Shown here: positions 9,887 to 19,018 of the stretch, in pieces | Layout of the letters: every line of letters begins with the position of its first letter | Numbering within the stretch: the stretch's first letter is position 1 | NCBI GenBank assembly: GCA_945280365.1 | Contig: CALYQD010000001.1 | Location: 286,306-350,305 of the forward strand | Source: an uncultured Apibacter sp. | GTDB lineage: Bacteria; Bacteroidota; Bacteroidia; Flavobacteriales; Weeksellaceae | DNA: 64,000 nucleotides | Direction of reading: 5' to 3' | Program-made: the position numbers and the translations under genes | Notes under the pieces: generated by a model | Told to the model about the DNA's origin: nothing | Database searches by the model: none | Seen by the model: only the letters and a program-made list of their open reading frames with translations

Positions 9887-10642
9887 ATGAAAAAATTTCA
9901 AAAATTAATTCTTTTTTGCATTTTAATAGTGTTTATAATAAATTGCAAAACAACTAAATCAATAGGAATATTTAAAACCTATCTTAATCAAGAAATATAT
10001 GATTCAATCAAGTCTGACTCTCAATATATACAATATATCTACCCTTATAAAAAACAAATGGATTCAATAATGAATCAACCAATTAGCTATGCAAAGGTAG
10101 ATTTTACTAAGACCGGATATTCCAGTAACGAAGGTAATTTACTAGCCGATTTAGTATTAGATTATGCTAAAATATATGCAAAAAAGAATTCTATTCCTGA
10201 TCCCGATTTTTGCTTGTTAAATATTGGCGGAATTAGATCTATTATCCCTAAAGGAGTGGTAACCGTAGAAAATATATTTGAAGTAGCGCCTTTTGAAAAT
10301 GAATTGGTATATATACAGCTCGATGATTCACAAATGAAAGAAATGTTTGATTATATAAGAACAGAAAAGAAAGGACATCCTTTGGCTGGAATTAAGCTTA
10401 TTTATAAAAATGACCAATTGTATACTGCGAAAATCGGAGGTAAGGATTTTGACAATACTAAGAAATATTGGGTAGTAACAATAGATTATTTAATGAACGG
10501 GGGAGACAGAATGAATTTTTTTGTGAAGTCTGATTCTAAAAAAATAACGCATCTGAAATTACGAGATATACTTTTGGAACAAGTAAAAAAATACAAAGAA
10601 TTACCGGAGCTAACGGATCAAAGATTAATTTATGAAGATTAA
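9887..10642 (+). CDS. Lipoprotein with 5'-nucleotidase C-terminal domain
   Basis: From ATG 9887 the protein begins 'MKKFQKLILF', with a signal peptide ending in lipobox 'FIINC', so it should be a lipoprotein. The ORF-track TTG start at 9845 would bury the signal peptide and is rejected. Residues ~75-240 match the substrate-binding domain of 5'-nucleotidases: 'SNEGNLLADLVLDYA', 'LNIGGIRS', 'FENELVYIQL' and 'TIDYLMNGGDRM'. The catalytic metallophosphatase domain is absent here and is encoded separately by the next gene, 11 bases downstream. The pair together makes up a complete nucleotidase-type enzyme for periplasmic or surface phosphate or nucleoside salvage. Confidence 0.85.
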   Translation: MKKFQKLILFCILIVFIINCKTTKSIGIFKTYLNQEIYDSIKSDSQYIQYIYPYKKQMDSIMNQPISYAKVDFTKTGYSSNEGNLLADLVLDYAKIYAKKNSIPDPDFCLLNIGGIRSIIPKGVVTVENIFEVAPFENELVYIQLDDSQMKEMFDYIRTEKKGHPLAGIKLIYKNDQLYTAKIGGKDFDNTKKYWVVTIDYLMNGGDRMNFFVKSDSKKITHLKLRDILLEQVKKYKELPELTDQRLIYED

Positions 10643-10653
10643 AATAATTTCAT

Positions 10654-11586
10654 ATGAAAAGAAGAAATTTTATTAAAACAACCATATTAGCAGGAGGGGC
10701 ATTAAATCTTCCATCAATATCATTTGCTTCCCAAATTTTAAAGTCTGACAAAAAAGTAACTATACTGCATACAAATGATCAGCATAGTAGGATAGATCCA
10801 TTTCCTCCTACTTATGCTCATAGCTCAAATAAAGGTGGTTTTGCAAGAAGAGCGACCTTAATTGAAGCTATTAGACAGGAAGAACCGCAGGTATTATTGT
10901 TAGATTCGGGGGATGTTTTTCAGGGGACACCCTATTTTAATTTTTTCGGAGGAGAATTGGAATTTAAATTAATGTCCAAAATGGGGTATGAAGCATCAAC
11001 TATGGGGAATCATGAATTTGATAACGGTTTGGAAGGATTTAAAAAGCAGTTGCCTCATGCCCAATTTGACTTTCTTTGTTCCAACTATGATTTTACAAAC
11101 ACTATATTAGAAGGGTTGACCAAAGATTATAAGATTATAAACAAAGGAGGAATAAAAATAGGAATATTCGGCATTGGAGTCGAATTGGAAGGATTAGTTG
11201 AAAAAAAGAATTATTTAGAAACCATATATTTAGATCCTATTGAAATAGCTCAAGACCGGGCCTATATGTTGAAAAAAGAAAAAAAATGCGATTTAGTTAT
11301 TTGCCTTTCCCACATAGGATATAAATATCCGAATTTTCCAAATAAGGTATGTGATGTACAGCTTTGTCAGCAAACCTCACATATAGATTTAGTACTTGGT
11401 GGGCATACCCATACATTTTTTAAAGAGCCTGAAAAATATATAAACAAAGAAGGCAAAGAAGTACTTTTAAATCAAGTAGGTTGGGCCGGTTTATTATTAG
11501 GTAGAATAGATTATCTTTTTACTCAAAATAATAAATTAAAAGAAATTGCTTTCCAAACCATCCCGATTGAAGATTATACGGTGTAG
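10654..11586 (+). CDS. Metallophosphoesterase, 5'-nucleotidase N-terminal domain (Tat-type signal)
   Basis: The 310-aa protein starts 'MKRRNFIKTTILAGGALNLP', a twin-arginine signal. The calcineurin-like domain is complete: 'ILHTNDQHSR' (metal ligands D and H), 'LLLDSGDVFQGTPY', 'STMGNHEFDNG' (NHE/D motif), 'VICLSHIGYK' and 'LVLGGHTHTF'. This is the catalytic half of UshA/NT5E-type 5'-nucleotidases, lacking the C-terminal substrate domain, which the previous gene supplies. The last 13 bases overlap the end of the convergent yggS-like gene. Confidence 0.88.
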   Translation: MKRRNFIKTTILAGGALNLPSISFASQILKSDKKVTILHTNDQHSRIDPFPPTYAHSSNKGGFARRATLIEAIRQEEPQVLLLDSGDVFQGTPYFNFFGGELEFKLMSKMGYEASTMGNHEFDNGLEGFKKQLPHAQFDFLCSNYDFTNTILEGLTKDYKIINKGGIKIGIFGIGVELEGLVEKKNYLETIYLDPIEIAQDRAYMLKKEKKCDLVICLSHIGYKYPNFPNKVCDVQLCQQTSHIDLVLGGHTHTFFKEPEKYINKEGKEVLLNQVGWAGLLLGRIDYLFTQNNKLKEIAFQTIPIEDYTV

Positions 11587-12233
11587 TTTCGTTTTCCGAA
11601 TAATTTAGATCCAATTCTAACCATGTTGCTTCCACATTCAATAGCAAGCAAATAATCATCGGACATTCCCATAGATAAAATTTCCAAGCCAAATTCTTTT
11701 TGATGCGTTTCATAAAATTTATGAAGATAAGAAAATTCAGCCTTAATTTGTTCCTTATTGTCTGTAAAAGAGGCCATACCCATAAGACCTTTGATAGCAA
11801 CATGTGGAAATTTTCCTTCCTTTTTAAAAGTAAGTAATTCAAGGGCCGAACCCAAAGTTAAGCCATATTTAGATTCTTCTTGCGCTATTTTTACTTGTAA
11901 TAAAACAGCCAGAGGACGATTATTTTTTATCGCTTCTTTCTCAATGATTTCCAGCAATTCTAAACTATCAACAGAATGTATCAAATAGACAAAAGGAGCG
12001 ATGTATTTCACCTTGTTTTTCTGCAAATGTCCGATCTGGTGCCAACGAATGCTTTTAGGTAATTGTCCATATTTTTCCATTAATTCCTGAACTTTATTTT
12101 CCCCGAAATCAATTTGCCCATAAGAATGCATTTCTTCAATTTCTCTTGCAGGATGCATTTTAGAAACAGCAATCAAACTTACCTCCGATGGTATTGTTTG
12201 TAAAGTGGTTTGTAAAGAATCTTTTAAAGGCAT
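11574..12233 (-). CDS. YggS/PROSC-family PLP-binding protein
   Basis: A 219-aa single-domain alanine-racemase-fold protein. The PLP lysine lies in 'LIAVSKMHP', followed by the family signatures 'DFGENKVQEL', 'RWHQIGHLQKNKVK', 'IHSVDS', 'LMGMAS' and 'LSMGMSDDYLLAIECGSNMVRIG'. The family binds pyridoxal phosphate, has no known enzymatic turnover, and helps PLP and amino-acid homeostasis. Length and motifs are complete. Confidence 0.93.
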   Translation of the reverse strand: MPLKDSLQTTLQTIPSEVSLIAVSKMHPAREIEEMHSYGQIDFGENKVQELMEKYGQLPKSIRWHQIGHLQKNKVKYIAPFVYLIHSVDSLELLEIIEKEAIKNNRPLAVLLQVKIAQEESKYGLTLGSALELLTFKKEGKFPHVAIKGLMGMASFTDNKEQIKAEFSYLHKFYETHQKEFGLEILSMGMSDDYLLAIECGSNMVRIGSKLFGKRNYTV

Positions 12234-12318
12234 AAAATGAAAAATAAGTTAAGATGGCAAAAGTACAAATTAATTTTTTCAAAAAATAAATCGAATAGTA
12301 AAGATTTTATATAAAAAA

Positions 12319-12345
12319 GAGCGGAAAAATAATTTATTTCCACTC
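12319..12345 (-). terminator. Rho-independent terminator of the GH3 gene
   Basis: Read on the minus strand, GAGTGGAAA pairs with TTTCCGCTC (one G-T pair) and is followed directly by six T residues. It lies 26 bases after the glycosidase stop and upstream of the yggS-like gene. Confidence 0.75.
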
Positions 12346-12370
12346 TCAAAATCAAGTTTTATTTTATTTT

Positions 12371-14836
12371 TTATCTATTGGATTTTAAATCTTGAAAATT
12401 AAGATCGTTGTTAAGCACATTATTTACTTTTTCAACAATCAATTTATTAGGTAATGTAAAAGAAGAGGTTTGTTTACTGTTTAGAACGGAAGAACTGAAT
12501 TCAATTTTATAAACTCCGGCATCAGCAATCCAGGCAGAAGCTAAAGGATTGAAAGAGGCTAAATCTTTAGGTTGTAGTTCAAAAAAGACAACTTGAGTTT
12601 CTCCAGGGTTTAACAATTTTGTTTTTACAAAACCTTTTAGTTCTTTTGCAGGTTTATCAACTCCTCCTCTAGGAGCAGAAAGATAGAGTTGTACAACTTC
12701 TTTTCCAGCAACACTTCCTGTATTTTTAACTTTTAATGATATCACCAGTTTTTGATTGAATTGAGAGGAACTTAAAACAGGTTCTGAATAATCAAACTTT
12801 GTATAAGAAAGTCCATATCCAAATTCATAAGAAGGAGTTACGTTGAAAGTATTAAAATATCTATATCCAACATATATCCCTTCTCTATAAGATACATCTG
12901 TAGGTTTTTCTGCAGGAACCCCATCAAAATTTGATGAAGAAGAAACGTCGGAATACTTAACAGGTAAAGTTTGAGTTAATTTACCAGAAGGATTTACAGT
13001 ACCTGAAAGTACGTCTGTTATAGCATAACCTCCTTCTTGTCCTGGAAGACTTGCCCATAAAATTGCGTCTACTTTTCCTTTCCAGCTGGAGGTTTCAATA
13101 GCACTACCGGAATTAACAATTACTACAACTTTTTTATTTAATTTATGGAAAGCATTGGATACTTCAGAAATTAAATTTTGTTCTTTTTCCGAAAGATCAA
13201 AATCGTCTTTTATTTTTCTGTCTCCTGATTCACCGGCCTCGCGTCCGATTGTGATCACAGCTATATCATTTTCTTTGGCACTATTTTCAATGACTCTTTC
13301 TTTAATGGTAGGCTGAGTTAAAATGGGTAAAATAGCTAATAATTTTTTCCTTAACTCTTCAGTTTTTCTAAGTTCCTCTTTAACAAAAGAAGTATAGGTT
13401 TTGTCTAAATTTTTATCTATTTGAAAACCGTTTTCTTCCAAGCCTTTAGGTAAAGAAATTACATAAGCTTTGTTAACATTTCCACTTCCGGTTCCCCCTG
13501 CAATAATATTATAAGACCCGCTTCCGAATAATGCTATTTTACTTCCTTTGTTTAAAGGTAATGCTCCATTATCATTTTTTAACAAAATCATTCCTTCAGA
13601 AGCTGCTTTTCTACTTAAAAGCCCATGACTTTTTAAATCAGGATTATTATATGGCACATAGCCGGCTACACGTGGAGATTTAAAGATAATTTCCAATACT
13701 TTTCTTACGGAATTGTTTACATCTTCTATAGATAATCTTTTGGAATCTATATATTTTTTTAATGTTTCGAATTGTATCTGAGTACCAGGCATTAATAGAT
13801 TATTACCGGAATGAATTTGTTGGGCAAAAATTTTCTCTTCATATGAATCTTTACTTATACCGTCATGACTGGTATCACTAATAGCGGATACATCTGCATA
13901 ACCTCCAAACCAGTCTGTAATTACAGTTCCTTTAAAGCCCCATTCATGACGTAAAATGGTGGTTAACAAATCATAGCTTGCAGAAGTATAGGTGCCATTG
14001 ATCTTGTTATAAGATGACATTATAGTGGCGGGATTAGATTCTTTAACAGCAATTTCAAATCCGCGAAGATAAATTTCTCTTAAAGCTCTTTGAGAAAGAT
14101 GCACATTTAAATCCATACGGTTATTTTCGCTATTATTCGCTGCAAAGTGTTTAAGAGACACTCCTACACCGTTTTTTTGTATTCCTTGAGTGATTGCAGA
14201 AGCGAATTTACCTGCTATTAAAGGATCTTCTGAAAAATATTCATAGTTACGTCCACATAAAGGATTACGCATTATATTTAAGGCAGGAGCTAATTGAATA
14301 TCCGAACCATATTTTAAAGCTTCGTCTCCTATGGCTTTTCCAATTTCTTCAGCCAATTCCACATCCCATGTGGTGGAAATAAGCGCACCAACCGGAAAGC
14401 CTGTAGCATAATAGGTATTTGATTCTCCTTTTCTGGTTGCAGAAATACGTACCCCTGCCGGTCCATCAGTAAATATTACTGCAGGAATACCCAATTTGTC
14501 AATAGGAGTGGTAGAACCTGCAGATCCAGGTATAAGGTAGCTAGGAATTGTTACGCCTTTTGGGTCAATTGCTTCAAAACCTTTTAACATTTCAAATCCA
14601 ACCATTCCCGTTCCTAAAAGAAGATGTATTTTGTCCTCAACCGATAACCGAGAAATCAAATCATCAATTCTTTCATAATCTGATAATCGAGTATCTTCAT
14701 AAGGTTGTAGTTTTCCGTCTCTGTTCCAATCAGAAAATTTTTGATTATTAACTAAAATCTGAGGATAAGTTTGAGCCTTGCTTAGATTAAATGCGCAAAA
14801 TCCAATTAATGCACATAATACAAATCTCTTTTTCAT
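12371..14836 (-). CDS. Exported GH3 family beta-glucosidase
   Basis: From ATG 14836 the protein is ~821 aa and starts with signal peptide 'MKKRFVLCALIGFCAFNLSKAQ'. The upstream TTG start of the ORF track adds an unlikely tail. The N-terminal GH3 barrel is complete: 'FTDGPAGVR', 'NIMRNPLCGRNYEYFSEDP', 'SLKHFAANNSE', and the nucleophile Asp in 'GTVITDWFGG'. The GH3_C domain (near residues 430-660) and a fibronectin-III-like tail domain ('VQLYLSAPRGGVDKPAKELK') follow. It should hydrolyse beta-glucosides or related oligosaccharides outside the inner membrane. It stands alone, with its own terminator. Confidence 0.9.
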   Translation of the reverse strand: MKKRFVLCALIGFCAFNLSKAQTYPQILVNNQKFSDWNRDGKLQPYEDTRLSDYERIDDLISRLSVEDKIHLLLGTGMVGFEMLKGFEAIDPKGVTIPSYLIPGSAGSTTPIDKLGIPAVIFTDGPAGVRISATRKGESNTYYATGFPVGALISTTWDVELAEEIGKAIGDEALKYGSDIQLAPALNIMRNPLCGRNYEYFSEDPLIAGKFASAITQGIQKNGVGVSLKHFAANNSENNRMDLNVHLSQRALREIYLRGFEIAVKESNPATIMSSYNKINGTYTSASYDLLTTILRHEWGFKGTVITDWFGGYADVSAISDTSHDGISKDSYEEKIFAQQIHSGNNLLMPGTQIQFETLKKYIDSKRLSIEDVNNSVRKVLEIIFKSPRVAGYVPYNNPDLKSHGLLSRKAASEGMILLKNDNGALPLNKGSKIALFGSGSYNIIAGGTGSGNVNKAYVISLPKGLEENGFQIDKNLDKTYTSFVKEELRKTEELRKKLLAILPILTQPTIKERVIENSAKENDIAVITIGREAGESGDRKIKDDFDLSEKEQNLISEVSNAFHKLNKKVVVIVNSGSAIETSSWKGKVDAILWASLPGQEGGYAITDVLSGTVNPSGKLTQTLPVKYSDVSSSSNFDGVPAEKPTDVSYREGIYVGYRYFNTFNVTPSYEFGYGLSYTKFDYSEPVLSSSQFNQKLVISLKVKNTGSVAGKEVVQLYLSAPRGGVDKPAKELKGFVKTKLLNPGETQVVFFELQPKDLASFNPLASAWIADAGVYKIEFSSSVLNSKQTSSFTLPNKLIVEKVNNVLNNDLNFQDLKSNR

Positions 14837-15062
14837 CATATTATTTTTTTTTCTCATAAGGTACAAATTATTTATCATATATTGACATATACATGATATA
14901 AATTAGGTGTTTCATAAGTTGTTATTATTATACAATATTAAATTGTTGATATATAATAATAGTTATAATATAATTTTATATAATAAAAAATATGAAATAG
15001 TATTATAGTTGGATTTTCGTACAAAAATAACTAATTAAAACAATATTTTATCTTATTTTTAA

Positions 15063-15096
15063 TTGAATAATTTATCTTAAGAAAGTGCTATTTTTG
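15063..15096 (+). promoter_or_regulatory. Bacteroidota-type promoter of DUF3817 gene
   Basis: TTG at 15063 and TATTTTTG (fits TAnnTTTG) at 15089-15096, 23 bases apart, end 19 bases before the DUF3817 ATG. Position and match to the consensus are the only evidence. Confidence 0.4.
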
Positions 15097-15115
15097 TAAA
15101 TATAAATATAAACAA

Positions 15116-15415
15116 ATGCGCAAAATTAAATTAGAAAAGTATTTTAATATAGCTTGTTATGCAGAATGTGTAAGTTGTTTTTTGCTTTTTTTGATAGCCA
15201 TGCCTCTGAAATACTTTTTACAAAACACCCTATTAATGATACCGGTTGGAATGATACACGGCTTATTTTTTACTGTTTATATTATTTTATCCTTTAGGGT
15301 TAGAAAAATCTATAAATGGGATGATGAAGATTTTGTTTTTGTGCTTATGTCGGCATTTTTCCCGTTTGCAACCCTATGGGTTGAAAAAAAATTGGCAAAA
15401 ACGAATAGAAAATAA
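15116..15415 (+). CDS. DUF3817 small membrane protein
   Basis: A 99-aa integral membrane protein with three hydrophobic segments. The motifs 'AECVSCFLLFLIAMPLKY' and 'PVGMIHGLFFTVYI' and the C-terminal 'FFPFATLWVEKKL' match the DUF3817 (YdzA-like) family. Function is unknown. Members usually occur as single small genes, as here. A hairpin lies between it and the convergent yebC-type gene. Confidence 0.8.
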   Translation: MRKIKLEKYFNIACYAECVSCFLLFLIAMPLKYFLQNTLLMIPVGMIHGLFFTVYIILSFRVRKIYKWDDEDFVFVLMSAFFPFATLWVEKKLAKTNRK

Positions 15416-15522
15416 AAAAGTATATAGGACATATTTGTTTAAGATTTCAAATATGAAACCTTACTATATAATTGAATATTTAAGGTATTATGAATAATAT
15501 TAAAATATATAGGATAAAAAAA

Positions 15523-15552
15523 GAAAGTTTCTTATATACATAAGAAACTTTC
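15523..15552 (-). terminator. Terminator hairpin after yebC-type gene
   Basis: A perfect 13-bp inverted repeat GAAAGTTTCTTAT / ATAAGAAACTTTC with a 4-base loop. On the minus strand it is followed by seven T residues, so it terminates the yebC-type gene. It may also stop the convergent DUF3817 transcript. Confidence 0.8.
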
Positions 15553-15573
15553 AATCTTTATATATGTAAAATT

Positions 15574-16317
15574 CTAATTTATTGAATTCTGTAGCTCTTC
15601 AGTAATTTCCATATTATGAAATACTTGTTGAACATCATCATCATCTTCAAATTTTTCAAGCATTTTTAATATAGTTTGAGCTTGTTCCAATGGAAGTGAT
15701 TTCGTAGTATTAGGTAATCTTTGTAGTTCTGCACTTTTAGGTTCAATACCCAATTCCTCAAATTTATGATTGATAGAACCAAAATCTTCAAAGGAAGAAG
15801 TAATGATTACTTCATTATCATCTTCTTCAATTTCTTCAGCACCTGCATCAATCATTTCCAGTTCAAAACTATCCCAATCCATGGTGAGAGATGATTTATC
15901 TAGGGTAAAAATTCCTTTTCGATCAAATAAAAAAGTTAATTCCCCATTTTTTCCTAGGTTGCCATCAAATTTATTAAATATTGCTCGTACGTTAGCTACA
16001 GTACGGGTAGGATTATTGGTTGTACATTCCAAAAAAATAGCAATTCCTCCGGGGCCATACCCTTCATAAGTTATTTCATCGTATTGTTCTGCATCTGCTC
16101 CGGAAGCCTTTTTTATAGCTCTTTCTACATTGTCTTTAGGCATATTGGCTCCTTTGGCATTCAGTAGACAACGACGAAGCGCCGGGTTAGATTCAGGATT
16201 AGGACCTCCGGCTTTAACAGCTATTGCAATTTCTTTCCCTATGCGGCTGAATTGTTTGGCCATTTTGTCCCATCTAGCTAATTTTGAAGCTTTTCTATAT
16301 TCAAATGCGCGTCCCAT
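15574..16317 (-). CDS. YebC/PmpR-family regulatory protein
   Basis: The 247-aa protein begins 'MGRAFEYRKASKLARWDKMAK', the typical N terminus in Flavobacteriia, so ATG 16317 is preferred over the upstream TTG at 16323. 'NMPKDNVERAIKKA' and 'EGYGPGGIAIFLECTTNN' are family signatures. YebC/TACO1 proteins act in translation (relief of stalling at poly-proline) and have been described as transcription regulators. The acidic tail 'EKFEDDDDVQQVFHNME' is also typical. Length matches the family. Confidence 0.93.
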   Translation of the reverse strand: MGRAFEYRKASKLARWDKMAKQFSRIGKEIAIAVKAGGPNPESNPALRRCLLNAKGANMPKDNVERAIKKASGADAEQYDEITYEGYGPGGIAIFLECTTNNPTRTVANVRAIFNKFDGNLGKNGELTFLFDRKGIFTLDKSSLTMDWDSFELEMIDAGAEEIEEDDNEVIITSSFEDFGSINHKFEELGIEPKSAELQRLPNTTKSLPLEQAQTILKMLEKFEDDDDVQQVFHNMEITEELQNSIN

Positions 16318-16602
16318 AATCAAGTTTAATTTCTAAAACAAAAATAATAATTGAATGAATTATAGAAAAATAAATTATTAATTTTTAATACTTTTTGGAT
16401 AATTTACAGGCTTTATGACTTAGTATTTAAAGATTATATTATAAAATAAAATGATAAAAATATCATTAATAGTATGAAAATAATTTAATTTTCTATGTTA
16501 ATTGGAAATTTATATAAATTAATTTACCATGATTAATTATAAGTAATTTATTTGTAAAAGATTTATTGTTATCTTATTAAACTATAGAAATTTTATAGAG
16601 AA

Positions 16603-17391
16603 TTATTCCAGTAATTCTTTAGGTATTACACAAACAGGAATAGGTTCTATCTTATGTTGGGCAAGTTTATTCAACCTTTCATAAATATCAAAAACTTCGC
16701 GTTGTCTTCCTGAAAAGTCAGAAGCCTTATGGTCTTCATGTGCTTTCATAGCCCATTCCAATTCCGGATAGGAGGCTCCTATTTGATCTTCATCCGAACG
16801 GTCGTCAGTCCAAAGGCCATCTGTGGGTTTAGCTTTTTGAATTGATTCGGAAATTTTTAATTCTTTAGCGATTTCAAAAACCTGACTTTTTAATAAATCA
16901 GCAATGGGGCTAATGTCAACTCCACCATCTCCATATTTGGTAAAGAAACCTATACCGAAATCCTCTATTTTATTACCCGTTCCACAAACCAAATAGTTGT
17001 TAATTCCGGCATAATAATATAATGCCGTCATACGAAGGCGAGAACGTGTATTGGCTAGAGAAAGATTATTTTTTTCATGAGATTCGTCAGCATGTAAATC
17101 AGATTTTAGAGCTTCAAAAGAAGAAGTAAGATTTATGGTTTTTCCGGCAACATTTCCAAATTGATCGGTTAAAAATTTTATATGTTCTCTTGCGCGAGTA
17201 ACCTGATCTTCAGCTTGATGAATAGACATTTCTAATAGTAAAACCGGGCTGCCGGTTTTAGCGGCTAAAGTAGATACTACTGCGGAATCTATCCCTCCAG
17301 ATACACCAACCACTAATCCTTTTGCACCACTATTTTTCAGATAATCGTTTAACCAATTAACAATATAGGAAATTACCTTTGTTGTTTTCAT
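16603..17391 (-). CDS. nadE: NH3-dependent NAD+ synthetase
   Basis: A 262-aa N-type ATP pyrophosphatase with the PP-loop 'GVSGGIDSAVVSTLA'. 'YYYAGINNYLVCGTGNKIED' and 'GIGFFTKYGDGGVDISPIADL' are the deamido-NAD and ATP-binding signatures of NadE, and 'PTDGLWTDDRSDEDQIG' closes the active site. There is no glutaminase domain, so ammonia is used directly. It amidates nicotinic acid adenine dinucleotide, downstream of NadD, which is also in this window. It is divergent from gldB. Confidence 0.93.
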   Translation of the reverse strand: MKTTKVISYIVNWLNDYLKNSGAKGLVVGVSGGIDSAVVSTLAAKTGSPVLLLEMSIHQAEDQVTRAREHIKFLTDQFGNVAGKTINLTSSFEALKSDLHADESHEKNNLSLANTRSRLRMTALYYYAGINNYLVCGTGNKIEDFGIGFFTKYGDGGVDISPIADLLKSQVFEIAKELKISESIQKAKPTDGLWTDDRSDEDQIGASYPELEWAMKAHEDHKASDFSGRQREVFDIYERLNKLAQHKIEPIPVCVIPKELLE

Positions 17392-17406
17392 AATATTGTA
17401 TCTTTG
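17378..17406 (+). promoter_or_regulatory. Bacteroidota-type promoter of gldB
   Basis: TTTG (17378-17381) and TATCTTTG (17399-17406) are separated by 17 bases and match the -33/-7 consensus TTTG/TAnnTTTG. The gldB start is 38 bases downstream. It overlaps the 5' end of the divergent nadE gene. Confidence 0.55.
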
Positions 17407-17444
17407 CGCGTAAATTTATATATTTAAAACCAAGTGTAAAGATA

Positions 17445-18485
17445 ATGAAGTTTATTAAATATCTGGCGGTATTATTGGCAATGCTGGGCTGTACCCAAAA
17501 AAATAATAAAGATACTTTAAACAAAAGATGGAAAGCGGATGTAAGTAAAGTGCAGGTAGAAATTGATATGAGCGATATTGCTAGTGATTTTTATAATTTA
17601 AAACTAACTGTAGCCGATATCAGAAAAAAATATCCATTTTATCTGAGTCAAAATACTCCGGATTCAAGATTTGAAAAAGATAGAAGAGATAGTACAGAGC
17701 TTAATATTTATGCAGAAATAAGGAAAAATGTTCCAAATGATAAGATCAAAACAGAACTCAAGGATCTTTTTAAGCATATAAAGTTTTATTATCCGAATTT
17801 TAAAGAGCCTAAAGTATTCTTATATTCCTCTTTTACATCCGATTATTTGAATCCAATCACTTATATTCCCCAAAATAATTATTTGCTTATTGCTACTGAT
17901 TGCTTTTTAGGGTATAAGAATAAATATTATGATATGATGCAGATCGATAGGTACATACAAAGGACTATGAGTATGGAATACTTTTCATCAAAAGCTGCAA
18001 AAGAATTAATAAAAGAAATGAGGCTCATTCCCAGAGAAACTGATAGCCAATCGTTTGTTTCACAAATGATTTATCAAGGTAAAATACTAATATTAGAAGA
18101 TGCCTTCCTTCCTGAGGTAAAAGATTGTTACAAAATCGGTTATACTGAAGATCAAATGAATTGGGCAAAAGAAAATAAATATGAAATATGGAATTATTTT
18201 ATTGAAAATGGCTATGTTTTCAGTGATGATATTTCCCTTTCTGATCGATTCCTATCATTAGCGCCATTTTCTAAATTTTATACGGAAATTGATTCTCAAA
18301 GTCCGGGACAAATTGGCTGTTGGACAGGATGGCAAATTTGCAGAAAATATTTAATAGAAAATGATAAAGTTAGTTTGCAAGAATTTATAAAAGATACTAA
18401 TCACGGACAAATTTTTGCAAAAGCCAAATATAAGCCCAATCCTCTTGATGATGAGGTCTATGAAGATAAAAAAGTAAAAAAATAA
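17445..18485 (+). CDS. gldB: Gliding motility lipoprotein GldB
   Basis: The 346-aa protein has a lipoprotein signal peptide 'MKFIKYLAVLLAMLGC' with lipobox LGC. Internal motifs 'YIPQNNYLLIATDCFLG', 'YFSSKAAKEL' and the C-terminal 'GQIGCWTGWQICRKYL' match GldB. GldB is needed for gliding and type IX secretion-linked motility in Flavobacterium, but GldB and GldC also persist in non-gliding Bacteroidota. The gldC gene follows 23 bases later. Confidence 0.9.
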   Translation: MKFIKYLAVLLAMLGCTQKNNKDTLNKRWKADVSKVQVEIDMSDIASDFYNLKLTVADIRKKYPFYLSQNTPDSRFEKDRRDSTELNIYAEIRKNVPNDKIKTELKDLFKHIKFYYPNFKEPKVFLYSSFTSDYLNPITYIPQNNYLLIATDCFLGYKNKYYDMMQIDRYIQRTMSMEYFSSKAAKELIKEMRLIPRETDSQSFVSQMIYQGKILILEDAFLPEVKDCYKIGYTEDQMNWAKENKYEIWNYFIENGYVFSDDISLSDRFLSLAPFSKFYTEIDSQSPGQIGCWTGWQICRKYLIENDKVSLQEFIKDTNHGQIFAKAKYKPNPLDDEVYEDKKVKK

Positions 18486-18508
18486 ATAAGATTTATATAT
18501 CGAAAAGA

Positions 18509-18835
18509 ATGAAAGAAACAGAGATCAATTTAAATATACAGTTAGATGAAAATCATATCCCTGAAAAAATTGTTTGGGCTGCGCCAGATGGCGGTATAAT
18601 CGGAGCTGAAAGTAAAGCTATTTTGTTGTCTGTGTGGGATGACAAAACTAAAGAAGCTTTGAGGATTGATCTATGGACAAAGGAAATGCCTGTAGATGAA
18701 ATGAAACGTTTTTTTCATCAGGTATTGCTTTCTTTAGGAGATTCCTATCAAAAGGCAACAGATGAAGAAGAAATAGCAGAAGAAATTAGAAAATTCGCTG
18801 AATATTTTGCAGATAGAAGTGGCATAAAAATGTAG
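18509..18835 (+). CDS. gldC: Gliding motility protein GldC
   Basis: A 108-aa cytoplasmic protein whose whole length matches GldC: 'ITLDENHIPEKI'-like start, 'WAAPDGGIIG', 'SVWDDKTKEALRIDLWTKEMPVDEM' (split motif) and 'FHQVLLSLGDSYQKAT'. It lies directly after gldB, the conserved order in Flavobacteriia. It stabilises or supports the gliding machinery in Flavobacterium. Its biochemical role is not known. Confidence 0.92.
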   Translation: MKETEINLNIQLDENHIPEKIVWAAPDGGIIGAESKAILLSVWDDKTKEALRIDLWTKEMPVDEMKRFFHQVLLSLGDSYQKATDEEEIAEEIRKFAEYFADRSGIKM

Positions 18836-19018
18836 TAGATACTACTTTGCTGTCGAATGTTACTTTTATTAAGAAATTGAAATACTTCATCTTAATATAA
18901 ATGTATAATTATTTCAAAAACTTATCAAATGATTTCTTTAATGAGAATTTAATAACTGATTTAGTATGATAATTTTCTGACGAATTAAATTTTGAAAACA
19001 TAAAAACAATAAATAACG

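Noticed and set aside
11519-11842. 107-aa minus-strand ORF overlapping the metallophosphatase end
   Set aside because: Shadow of the yggS-type gene in another frame; no protein-like motifs.
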